From positions 1 through 29,156 of the forward strand of contig JAFGUY010000107.1 in NCBI GenBank assembly GCA_016938245.1: 29,156 nt of DNA. The letters are read 5' to 3'. The DNA comes from Candidatus Omnitrophota bacterium (lineage in GTDB: Bacteria; Omnitrophota; Gorgyraeia; Gygaellales; Profunditerraquicolaceae). Position numbers and translations under genes: made by a program. Under the pieces are notes generated by a model. That model had not been told where the DNA came from. It worked only from the letters and a program-made list of their open reading frames with translations, and did not search any database. Shown piece after piece: positions 22,210 through 29,156 of the stretch (position 1 is its first letter; the number at the start of each line of letters is the position of its first letter).

Positions 22210-22425
22210 TTAATCTAAAGGATCGTACCCAAACCTCCCGGAAAAGGGATGGCATGCGGATATTCTCCTGGCTCCTTTTAAGCTTCCTTTTAATAATCCA
22301 TATTTTTCTATGGCCTGCTTTACATATTCTGAGCAGCTTGGCACAAAACGGCAGGACGGTGGCAGCACCCGTCGAACATAGGCCTGGTATCCTTTAATTA
22401 ACAATACGGCGATTCTCTTAAGCAT
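22210..22425 (-). CDS. yidD: Membrane protein insertion efficiency factor YidD
   Basis: 71 residues. LLIKGYQAYVRRVLPPSCRF, PSCSEYVKQAIEKYG and the end GRRISACHPF-type segment followed by GYDPLD are the family signature, with conserved Cys. The protein is membrane-associated and aids YidC-dependent insertion. Its ATG overlaps the rpmH stop (TAATG), leaving no room for rnpA, which usually lies between these two genes. Confidence 0.96.
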   Translation of the reverse strand: MLKRIAVLLIKGYQAYVRRVLPPSCRFVPSCSEYVKQAIEKYGLLKGSLKGARRISACHPFSGRFGYDPLD

Positions 22426-22562
22426 TAACGGCAGAGGCTTTTTCTGCCCTTGCGCCTGCGCCGGGCTAGCAGCTTACGACCGTTGCGGGTAGCCATCTTG
22501 TTGCGGAACCCATGCTTTCTCTTGCCGACAACGTTTGTCGGAGTCTTAAGATTTTTCTTCAT
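22425..22562 (-). CDS. rpmH: 50S ribosomal protein L34
   Basis: 45 residues, read by hand on the minus strand. The core GKRKHGFRNKMATRNGRKLL followed by ARRRRKGRKSL is the L34 signature; the N-terminus MKKNLKTPTNVV is a little unlike the common MKRTYQPS. The start at 22562 has AAGGATAGAAAG upstream. The stop overlaps the yidD ATG. First gene of the leftward operon from oriC. Confidence 0.95.
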   Translation of the reverse strand: MKKNLKTPTNVVGKRKHGFRNKMATRNGRKLLARRRRKGRKSLCR

Positions 22563-22605
22563 CTTTCTATCCTTAAAAATACGTTTCTTTTAATAATGGT
22601 TGATA

Positions 22606-22633
22606 ATTATAACATAAAAAGGCAGCCCGTCAA
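22606..22633 (-). promoter_or_regulatory. Promoter of rpmH-yidD-yidC-jag
   Basis: On the minus strand TTGACG (plus 22628-22633), a 16-base spacer, and a perfect TATAAT (plus 22606-22611), about 35-40 bases before the rpmH ATG. Next to the DnaA boxes at 22659 and 22680, so origin activity and DnaA could affect it. Confidence 0.75.
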
Positions 22634-22802
22634 TGAGTAATTTAACTTGTCTTAAGCGTTATACACAATTAGGCGTTGGTTATCCACAGCATCGTCGGAA
22701 AAACCATTTTGTACCCGGCCCTGGCTTAGCAGGCTTCTCCTAAAGATTGTTTTATGGTCCTTAAAAGCATGCTAAGGCATACGACCAGTTGAGTTATTTT
22801 TA

Positions 22803-22830
22803 TTGACGTTCAATAAAATTATTGTATAAT
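22803..22830 (+). promoter_or_regulatory. Upstream rightward promoter toward dnaA
   Basis: TTGACG (22803-22808), a 16-base spacer, perfect TATAAT (22825-22830). A transcript would run about 190 bases through the origin before dnaA. Confidence 0.65.
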
Positions 22831-22852
22831 AGCTAACGTTTATCTTTTTTAC

Positions 22853-22880
22853 TTGCAACTAGGTTTGTTTCTGATATAAT
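22853..22880 (+). promoter_or_regulatory. Second rightward promoter toward dnaA
   Basis: TTGCAA (22853-22858), a 16-base spacer, perfect TATAAT (22875-22880), 50 bases downstream of the first. DnaA boxes at 22980 and 23002 lie between it and dnaA, which would allow autorepression by DnaA. Confidence 0.6.
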
Positions 22881-23028
22881 TATCCTGTGACTTGGGCAAA
22901 GGAAGAGACACCCCCGGGCTGATTGCATAATTAATGTTCAATTAGCGTATATAAAAATCCTATAGTATGGAGTAAGTTATTATCCACAGATTTATTCAAG
23001 GTGTGAATAAACTGTTAATAACACTAAA

Positions 23029-24366
23029 ATGGGCGACTTAACATTAGCCTGGGAGCAGGCACGGGCAAAAATAAAAGGCCAGCTTGACGCAACGGCATTT
23101 GAAACGTGGATATTGCCACTCATAGCCAATATCGAGAGCCAAAATGCCATAACTCTTGAGGCCCCGGATAATTTCTTCAGGGATTGGATCCAAAAAAATT
23201 ACCGGAAAACTATTGAGGACGCAGTACAATCTTTCAGTTCCCCCGCAATCACTATCAACATATCAACAGCACTACGGCAGCCTAATGTGCCGGCAAAAGA
23301 AGAGCCTAATAACGTATTTATGCCCGACCGGGGAAGCCAATACGGAGTCAATTTGAACAGCCGCTATACCTTTGAAAATTTTGTTATCGGTTCTTCTAAC
23401 CGCCACGCGCATGCTTATTCTGTAGCAGTCGCTGAAGCTCCAGCAAAAACCTATAACCCTTTGTTTATCTATGGCGGCGTAGGATTAGGCAAAACCCACC
23501 TTATACAAGCCATATGCCATAAAATTAAGGCCAATACTTCTACAAAACTCAAAATCGCTTATTTACCCTCTGAACAATTTACTAATGAATTAATCAATGC
23601 CATACAACGCCACTCAACCGCGGCTTTTAGGCAGAAATATAGAAATACCGATATTTTGGTAATAGATGACGTACATTTCTTCGGCGGTAAAGATTCCACG
23701 CAAGAAGAATTTTTTCATACCTTTAATACCCTTTATGATGCGCATAAACAAATCATTCTGTCGTCGGACAGGCCCCCTAAAGAAATAGTGGACCTGCAAG
23801 AAAGGCTAGTTTCACGTTTTGGGTGGGGTTTAACCACAGATATCCAGCCCCCGGACATAGAGACGCGCGTTGCGATATTAAAGAAGAAGATTGAAAGAGA
23901 GCCTGTTGTGGTGCCGGATGACGTAATATTTTTTATCGCTCAATTAATTAAAACCAACATAAGGGAATTAGAGGGCGCATTGGTAAGAATCATGGCATAC
24001 TCATTAATGGAAGAGCGGCCCATAACAATAGATTTAACCAAAGAGGTTTTGAGAGACCTGTTAAAAGAGCCTAAAAAACTTATCACTGTTGACTTGATCC
24101 AACGCTATACAGCAGAAGAATTTGGTGTTTCTTTGGGGGACCTCAAAACCAGAAGGCGCAATAAAACCATAGTATTGCCCAGACAGGTGGCTATGTATTT
24201 AAGCCGGGAGTTAACAGACCTTTCTCTGCCCGAGATAGGGCAATTTTTCGGGGGCAAAGACCACACAACGGTTTTACACTCCTATAATAAAATTAAGGAG
24301 GCGATTGTTAAAAACCCTTCTTTAAATGAAAAAGTAGTGCGTATTATGCACATTATAAAACAATAA
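23029..24366 (+). CDS. dnaA: Chromosomal replication initiator DnaA
   Basis: 445 residues. Domain I (1-75, WEQARAKIKGQLDATAFETW), a short domain II, AAA+ domain III with Walker A GGVGLGKTH (149-157), Walker B ILVIDDVHFF, and sensor/arginine region ERLVSRFGWGLTTDIQPPD. Domain IV DNA-binding signature: RQVAMYLSRELTDLSLPEIG followed by GKDHTTVLHSYNKI. It starts at ATG 23029 with only a weak ribosome binding site, 19 bases after a DnaA box. It melts oriC and loads helicase. The trailing 137-base gap to dnaN holds AT-rich sequence and no gene. Confidence 0.98.
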   Translation: MGDLTLAWEQARAKIKGQLDATAFETWILPLIANIESQNAITLEAPDNFFRDWIQKNYRKTIEDAVQSFSSPAITINISTALRQPNVPAKEEPNNVFMPDRGSQYGVNLNSRYTFENFVIGSSNRHAHAYSVAVAEAPAKTYNPLFIYGGVGLGKTHLIQAICHKIKANTSTKLKIAYLPSEQFTNELINAIQRHSTAAFRQKYRNTDILVIDDVHFFGGKDSTQEEFFHTFNTLYDAHKQIILSSDRPPKEIVDLQERLVSRFGWGLTTDIQPPDIETRVAILKKKIEREPVVVPDDVIFFIAQLIKTNIRELEGALVRIMAYSLMEERPITIDLTKEVLRDLLKEPKKLITVDLIQRYTAEEFGVSLGDLKTRRRNKTIVLPRQVAMYLSRELTDLSLPEIGQFFGGKDHTTVLHSYNKIKEAIVKNPSLNEKVVRIMHIIKQ

Positions 24367-24503
24367 ATTCAAGGGTTATACAAGGCGGTTTTTTGTCTTA
24401 ATTATCTGGCTTTATAGTATATTATGAGGTTGTGCACAGAAACACGGGTTATTACTATTACTACTTTTTAATATTTTATATAATAAATAGTAAGGAGATC
24501 AAA

Positions 24504-25595
24504 ATGAAGGTAAAGGTTAACAAAGGAGTTTTATTAAGTGGTTTACAGATAGTACAAAACGTTATTATCTCTAAGTCTAGTTTACCAATACTGTCTAATG
24601 TTTTAATTGAAACACAACAAGGCGGGCTACGTTTAACTGCCACCGATTTAGACATAGGTATAACCTGTGTAATACCTGTTGATGTCCAGGAAACAGGAGC
24701 AGTTACTGTGACTGCTAAAAGGTTTAGCGATATTATAAAAGAGTTGCCCGGAGAATTCGCGCAAATTACTACCAAAAAAAACAACCAGGTGAATATTGAA
24801 GCGGAATTATGCCAGTTTAAGGTAATGGGGTTGGCGCGCGAAGAATTCCCCAAGTTACCAGAGTTTAAAGATAAAGATGTTGTGCGGTTAGACCAGGGCG
24901 AGTTAAAAGAAATGTTAAGGCTTACGTCGTTCTCTGTTTCTTTGGATGAATCGCGCTATATTTTAAACGGCATCCTTTTTAAGATTAACAAAAACTCTGT
25001 CACTTTGGTGGCAACGGATGGTAAAAGGCTGGCTGTTGTAGAAAAAAGTTTGGTGTCCGGGATTAATAAAGATGTTAGTATTATTATACCTATTAAAACC
25101 ATACATGAGTTAAATCGCAACCTGAAAGAAGAAGGCGAACTGTCTTTGGTGTTAGGGGGTAATCAGGTTTTGTTTGAGCTGGGTAGCGTTACAGTAATCT
25201 CCAGGCTTATAGAAGGCGAATTTCCCGACTATAAACAGGTTGTTCCGCCGGTATCCGAAAACAAGATGCATGTTAATAGGGATACTTTTTTGTTGGCAGT
25301 TAGAAGAGCGGCGCTTTTGTCAACGCCGGATTATCAGGCAGTAAAACTGGAGATTTTTAAGGACAAGTTGGTTGTTTCTAAGTCTACCCCGGACATTGGG
25401 GAGTCTCATGAGGAGGTAGATATCCGCTATCAAGGCAAAGAGATGATTATCGGGTTTAACCCTAACTACCTTGCGGATGTTTTAAAAAACTTAGGGGGCG
25501 AATCAGTGAGTTTAGAGTTGACTGATAGCGAAAAACCAGGAGTTATCCGCCTTAGTGGCTACACTTATATTGTGTTACCTATGCGCTTAAGTTAA
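24504..25595 (+). CDS. dnaN: DNA polymerase III beta sliding clamp
   Basis: 363 residues from MKVKVNKGVLLSGLQIVQNV, the expected clamp N-terminus, with AAGGAG seven bases upstream; an in-frame ATG at 24432 would add 24 Tyr/Ile-rich residues of no family resemblance. Seen: LPILSNVLIETQQGGLRLTA, the three-fold clamp repeats, LVATDGKRLAVVEK, and the C-terminal TYIVLPMRLS, matching the YxxxPMRL ending. It tethers polymerases to DNA and binds many partners through the cleft near the C-terminus. Confidence 0.98.
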   Translation: MKVKVNKGVLLSGLQIVQNVIISKSSLPILSNVLIETQQGGLRLTATDLDIGITCVIPVDVQETGAVTVTAKRFSDIIKELPGEFAQITTKKNNQVNIEAELCQFKVMGLAREEFPKLPEFKDKDVVRLDQGELKEMLRLTSFSVSLDESRYILNGILFKINKNSVTLVATDGKRLAVVEKSLVSGINKDVSIIIPIKTIHELNRNLKEEGELSLVLGGNQVLFELGSVTVISRLIEGEFPDYKQVVPPVSENKMHVNRDTFLLAVRRAALLSTPDYQAVKLEIFKDKLVVSKSTPDIGESHEEVDIRYQGKEMIIGFNPNYLADVLKNLGGESVSLELTDSEKPGVIRLSGYTYIVLPMRLS

Positions 25596-25600
25596 CGGGT

Positions 25601-25885
25601 ATGGAAAAATTAGGAGATACAATTATAAGTATTATCCGTGAATTGACTGCCCAAAAAACAACGGATAAGAAACTTGCACCCGAGGAGTGGTTAAAAAAAA
25701 TCTTGACAAAGAGAGAGTTGGGGCATATAAAGTTTCATTATTTTAGAAAAGGGATTGTGGGGTTGCGCGTAGATTCCGCAGTCTGGAAGTACAATTTTAA
25801 CTTAAAGAAGGAACGGCTATTAAACGGGCTAAAGAAGTGCGATCCTGCAGTAGAAGAGCTACGTTTTAGTATAGGAGATATATAA
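25601..25885 (+). CDS. dciA: DciA-like (DUF721) helicase-loading protein
   Basis: 94 residues. The DUF721 core HIKFHYFRKGIVGLRVDSAV, WKYNFNLKKERLLNGL and the ending VEELRFSIGD fit DciA, the ancestral loader or operator of DnaB helicase in bacteria lacking DnaC/DnaI. It lies between dnaN and gyrB, 5 bases from dnaN, and its TAA overlaps the gyrB ATG. recF, often found in this slot, is absent. Confidence 0.85.
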   Translation: MEKLGDTIISIIRELTAQKTTDKKLAPEEWLKKILTKRELGHIKFHYFRKGIVGLRVDSAVWKYNFNLKKERLLNGLKKCDPAVEELRFSIGDI

Positions 25886-28338
25886 TGAGGAAAGGTAGAC
25901 AACAAAAACAAAGTCCGGCAAAAGACGCGGCGGAGCCGGCAGCTAATCCTAAGGCATACGATGCCACCAGTATACAGGTTCTAGAGGGGATTGAGGCAGT
26001 AAGGCGCAGGCCTGCTATGTATATAGGCGATACGTCTGGCCGGGGGTTGCACCATTTAGTTTACGAAGTGGTAGATAACAGCGTGGATGAAGCTATGGTT
26101 GGCCACTGCGATTCTATCAGTGTTGTTATCAGGCCGGATAATAGTATTACTGTTACTGATAACGGACGCGGCATACCGGTAGATATGCACAAAACCGAGA
26201 AAAAACCCGCGGTTGAAGTAGCCCTGACTACTTTGCACGCCGGCGGTAAATTTGACCACCGTTCCTATAAAGTATCAGGCGGTTTGCATGGTGTGGGGGT
26301 AAGTTGTGTTAATGCGCTCTCTGACTGGCTAGAGGTAGAGGTAAAGAGGGACGGTAAAGTTTATCATCAGCGCTATGAGCGGGGTAAGACCGTATCAGAA
26401 CTTACGGTTATCGGTAAGAGCGCTAATACCGGGACTAAAATTACCTTCAAGCCGGATAAAACCATATTTACTAAAACAGAGTATTCTTATGATATCCTTT
26501 CGCAGCGTTTAAGAGAGTTGGCATTTTTGAATAAAGGGCTGAAGATAAAGCTTGAGGATGAGCGGACGGATAAAGAGGCGGTCTTTGAGTTTTCCGGGGG
26601 GATTGTTTCGTTTGTAGAGTATTTAAATAAGAACAAGAACCCGCTACATAATAAGGTGGTATATTTTCAAAAGCTGCAGGATGATATTAACGTAGAGGTT
26701 GCCCTGCAGTATAATGATATCTATGCCGAGACGATCTTCTCTTTCGCCAATAACATTAACACAATAGAGGGAGGGACGCATCTTTCCGGGTTTAAATCTG
26801 CGTTGACCCGTGCTATTAATCAATATGCCAAATCAAAAAATCTCCTCAAGGATGAAATTGCGATAAGCGGGGATGATGTCCGCGAAGGATTAACCGCAGT
26901 TATAAGTGTTAAGGTGCCTAGCCCGCAATTTGAAGGCCAGACTAAAACTAAATTAGGGAATTCCGAGGTAGAAGGGCTGGTGGCATCAGAGAGCTTAAAT
27001 GCTTTAAGTAGTTATTTCGAGGAGAATCCCTCAGTTGCCAATAAGATCGTGGATAAAGTTATTGTGGCTTCCAGGGCCCGCGAGGCAGCGCGTAAAGCCC
27101 GAGAGTTAACCCGTAGGAAGGGTGCTTTAGAGGGCGCGGGCTTGCCGGGTAAATTAGCGGATTGTTCAGAGAGGGATGCCGCGCTTTGCGAATTATATAT
27201 AGTGGAGGGCGATTCCGCCGGAGGCAGTGCCAAACAGGGCAGGGACAGAAGGTTTCAGGCCATCCTGCCGATCAAAGGCAAGATATTGAATGTAGAAAAA
27301 TCAAGATTGGATAAAATTTTATCCAATGAAGAGATCCGTACTATTATTACTGCATTAGGAACGGGCATAGGCGAGGAATTCGATATCTCTAAATTAAGGT
27401 ATCATAAATTAGTGCTTATGGCGGATGCAGATATAGACGGTTCTCATATACGGACCCTTTTACTGACGCTCTTATACCGGCAGATGCCTAATCTCGTCGA
27501 AGATGGCTATGTATATATAGCGCAGCCTCCGCTTTATAAAATTAAAAGGGGCCAGCGCGAAGAATATATCCAGACTGAAAAAGAGCTGGATGAGATGCTT
27601 TTAGATTTGGGTAGAGAAGGGCATAGGCTTATTTCTTTAAAAGATAAAAAAGAGTTTACGGATAACCAGTTTAAGGGTTTATTAGAATTATTGGTAGCAA
27701 TAGATAAAATAGGCCGCAGTTTAGGTAAAAAGGGGATAGAAACTGCAAAATACATTAGTTTTAGGCATCCTAAGACCAAAAAGATGCCTATTTATAAGGT
27801 AAAAGTGGAGGGTAAAGACCTATTTCTCTATTCAGATAAAGAGTTAGCAGCTATCACTGAAAAAGAAGAAAAGGGTCAAGAGCCGGATGTGATGGAATTA
27901 TTTGAATCGCAGGAGATTGAAGAGCTTTTGACAAAGATAGAAAAGATGGGGCTTGAACTTACAACTTACAGCCCGGAGAGCGCTGCTGAAAAAGCTTCTT
28001 CCGTAAAAGAGGCAGTTAAAAAAGTTAAGGCTATTTACCGGATTACCAATGAAAAAGACCAGAAAGATTTGTTCAGTTTGAAGGAAATCCTTGCCTATAT
28101 TAAAGAGGTGGCAGCAAAAGGCATGCACATTCAAAGATACAAAGGCTTAGGGGAGATGAATCCGCAGCAGCTTTGGGATACTACTATGGACCCTGACAAG
28201 CGTACGATGCTCAAAGTAACATTAGAGGATGCGGTAGAGACGGATAAGATGTTTACCGTATTAATGGGAGACCAGGTTGAGCCACGCAGGGAGTTTATAG
28301 AAAACCATGCGCATCAGGTAAAAAACCTGGATATTTAG
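25885..28338 (+). CDS. gyrB: DNA gyrase subunit B (long form)
   Basis: 817 residues. After a 25-residue polar N-terminal extension: QVLEGIEAVRRRPAMYIGDT, ATP-site EVVDNSVDEAMVG and DNGRGIPVDMH, GGLHGVGVSCVNALS, TOPRIM IVEGDSAGGSAKQGRDRRFQ and DADIDGSHIRTLLLT, and the C-terminal MHIQRYKGLGEMNPQQLWDT. Between DGYVYIAQPPLYK (about 550) and the C-terminal motif lies an insertion of about 170 residues, as in E. coli-type long GyrB. With GyrA it introduces negative supercoils. AGGAG sits nine bases before the ATG, which overlaps dciA by one base. Confidence 0.98.
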   Translation: MRKGRQQKQSPAKDAAEPAANPKAYDATSIQVLEGIEAVRRRPAMYIGDTSGRGLHHLVYEVVDNSVDEAMVGHCDSISVVIRPDNSITVTDNGRGIPVDMHKTEKKPAVEVALTTLHAGGKFDHRSYKVSGGLHGVGVSCVNALSDWLEVEVKRDGKVYHQRYERGKTVSELTVIGKSANTGTKITFKPDKTIFTKTEYSYDILSQRLRELAFLNKGLKIKLEDERTDKEAVFEFSGGIVSFVEYLNKNKNPLHNKVVYFQKLQDDINVEVALQYNDIYAETIFSFANNINTIEGGTHLSGFKSALTRAINQYAKSKNLLKDEIAISGDDVREGLTAVISVKVPSPQFEGQTKTKLGNSEVEGLVASESLNALSSYFEENPSVANKIVDKVIVASRAREAARKARELTRRKGALEGAGLPGKLADCSERDAALCELYIVEGDSAGGSAKQGRDRRFQAILPIKGKILNVEKSRLDKILSNEEIRTIITALGTGIGEEFDISKLRYHKLVLMADADIDGSHIRTLLLTLLYRQMPNLVEDGYVYIAQPPLYKIKRGQREEYIQTEKELDEMLLDLGREGHRLISLKDKKEFTDNQFKGLLELLVAIDKIGRSLGKKGIETAKYISFRHPKTKKMPIYKVKVEGKDLFLYSDKELAAITEKEEKGQEPDVMELFESQEIEELLTKIEKMGLELTTYSPESAAEKASSVKEAVKKVKAIYRITNEKDQKDLFSLKEILAYIKEVAAKGMHIQRYKGLGEMNPQQLWDTTMDPDKRTMLKVTLEDAVETDKMFTVLMGDQVEPRREFIENHAHQVKNLDI

Positions 28339-28346
28339 AGGGGATT

Positions 28347-29099
28347 ATGGCTGAAATTGCACGCAAGGCGATCTACCCGTTTCTTATCTTTAAAGAGGCC
28401 TGGGGGGGTATGCCGCAAGAATTTAGCGAAACTTAGCGCTGTTTACCTTATTTTTTATATTCCGTATCTTTTTATTGCCGGCTCGGCTAACTTAGTCCCG
28501 GACGACCAATCCAATATTTTAAGCATCATTGCTACTTTGATAGGTATATTAAGCGGGGTTACATTATTAGTAGCGGCTAATAAAGCAGTTCAAGCAGAGC
28601 CAGTAGGGGTAGTTAAAAGCTTGGTAGAGGCAAAAAATATGCCTTAAGTTATCTGGGGTTAACCTTACTTATTTTTCTTGTTATCGCCGGGATACTCTTT
28701 GCCGGAGGAGTGCTTGTTATTATTGCCGGTGCGCTTACGGCACAGATCGGGATGGTCTTGGCGGTTAGCATACAGATCGTTTCTGTTGTAGCGGTTATTT
28801 GTTTCCTGGTATATTTTATGATCTGCTGGGCATTAAGCGGGATAGCATGCGTCTTAGAAGGGAAGCGCCCTGTTGCTGCATTAAGGCGCAGCCGGGAATT
28901 AATTAAAGATTATGTTAATCCGGTAGTAGGGGAATATTGCCTGTTTATTGTTACTCTTTTGCTCGCCTCTATTCCGTATATGATAGTGCTTTATATGCTC
29001 GGTGAGCCTGCGGACGGGACAGAAGCCGAGATTTTTATCGGTGCAATTAACAACATTATTATTAACAGCATACTAGTGCATTGTGACATTAGTTTCTGA
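28347..29099 (+). pseudogene. Multi-pass membrane protein, reading frame broken at two homopolymers; right end uncertain
   Basis: Starting at ATG 28347 (AGAGGGG upstream, 8 bases after gyrB), the frame reads MAEIARKAIYPFLIFKEAWG and then hits a stop. Shifting by one base at a run of seven G (28402-28408) continues as RKNLAKLSAVYLIFYIPYLF and more helices. Shifting back at a run of six A (28632-28637) continues as KKYALSYLGLTLLIFLVIAG to ALRRSRELIKDYVNPVVGEY. The rebuilt product has about six hydrophobic segments and resembles DUF-type or glycerophosphodiester phosphodiesterase membrane-domain proteins. The two opposite one-base shifts suggest sequencing error rather than decay. The final residues LVHCDISF look foreign, so the true C-terminus may lie outside the window. 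Confidence 0.65.
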
Positions 29100-29156
29100 T
29101 ATCATCATAGAATCGCGAAAGTTTTTCGCGTGCCTTGTTCTTTGTAAACTGCCAGG

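Larger units (their letters stand above)
22563..23028. other. Candidate replication origin (oriC) between rpmH and dnaA
   Basis: 466 bases without a gene between divergent rpmH and dnaA. DnaA-box matches: TTATACACA (22659-22667), TTATCCACA (22680-22688 and 22980-22988), and TTATTCACA on the minus strand (23002-23010). An AT-rich stretch with two rightward promoters lies between the box pairs (about 22800-22880). All genes diverge from this segment and G runs shift from the minus to the plus strand here. The rpmH-dnaA intergenic origin is common in bacteria. The unwinding element was not located precisely. Confidence 0.78.

Noticed and set aside
22208..22255. Longer YidC starting at 22255
   Set aside because: The extension is inside yidD and not conserved; MEKRLVLA at 22207 is the family start.
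24432..24503. Longer DnaN starting at 24432
   Set aside because: The added Tyr/Ile-rich residues do not match the clamp; ATG 24504 has AAGGAG at proper spacing.
1..29156. CRISPR arrays, transposases or prophage genes
   Set aside because: No regularly spaced repeats, no transposase, integrase or phage structural motif was seen; the only mobile-type genes are the two LAGLIDADG ORFs.

Overview
The window looks like the replication-origin region of a diderm (Gram-negative-type) bacterial chromosome with moderate to low G+C. YidC carries the large periplasmic domain typical of diderms and GyrB has the long form with a C-terminal-half insertion. The gene content and compact overlapping gene style would fit Omnitrophota (PVC superphylum) or a relative. 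That placement is inference from general impression; no marker phylogeny was run.

Layout. A candidate oriC (about 22563-23028) with DnaA boxes lies between rpmH (leftward) and dnaA (rightward). Every gene to its left is on the minus strand and every gene to its right is on the plus strand, so all are read in the direction of fork movement. Right of the origin: dnaA, dnaN, dciA (DUF721), gyrB and a frame-disrupted multi-pass membrane protein. Left of the origin: rpmH-yidD-yidC-jag(short)-[LAGLIDADG endonuclease]-parA-parB-ndk-yicC-gmk-rpoZ-coaC, then tRNA-Cys, a second LAGLIDADG endonuclease, tRNA-Leu(UAA), tRNA-Val(GAC), a pair of strong palindromes, then thrS-infC-rpmI-rplT, a potassium-uptake module (two RCK/TrkA proteins, an unannotated 39-residue membrane peptide, TrkH, an OB-fold-like membrane protein), pheS-pheT, a 6S-like RNA with its own promoter, rarA, a fused elongation factor G, and a MetV-like protein. 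Junctions are very tight: many are ATGA or TAATG overlaps, which suggests long translationally coupled operons.

Most unusual features. (1) A complete, canonical EF-G is fused in frame behind a 300-residue extension made of an N-terminal membrane helix, a long coiled coil and a Pro/Glu-rich linker, with no internal start codon near the EF-G boundary: a predicted membrane-tethered translocase. (2) Two free-standing homing endonuclease genes lie within 6 kb. One fills the gap between tRNA-Cys and tRNA-Leu and its reading frame runs through the whole tRNA-Leu gene. The other sits between a strong promoter and parA, coupled to parA by TAATG, next to a Jag gene reduced to its N-terminal domain. (3) The classic thrS-infC-rpmI-rplT-pheST operon is interrupted by a Trk potassium module with a hidden small membrane peptide. 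(4) ThrRS lacks the TGS domain and PheT lacks the EMAP-II/OB (B2) domain. (5) rnpA, recF, mnmE, mnmG and rsmG are all missing from the places they often occupy near the origin.

Both window ends look abnormal. The MetV-like protein loses its usual C-terminus near base 95, and the last membrane gene is disrupted at two homopolymers and appears to lose its expected sequence near the right end. This fits contig-edge or low-coverage sequence, but real rearrangement is not excluded.
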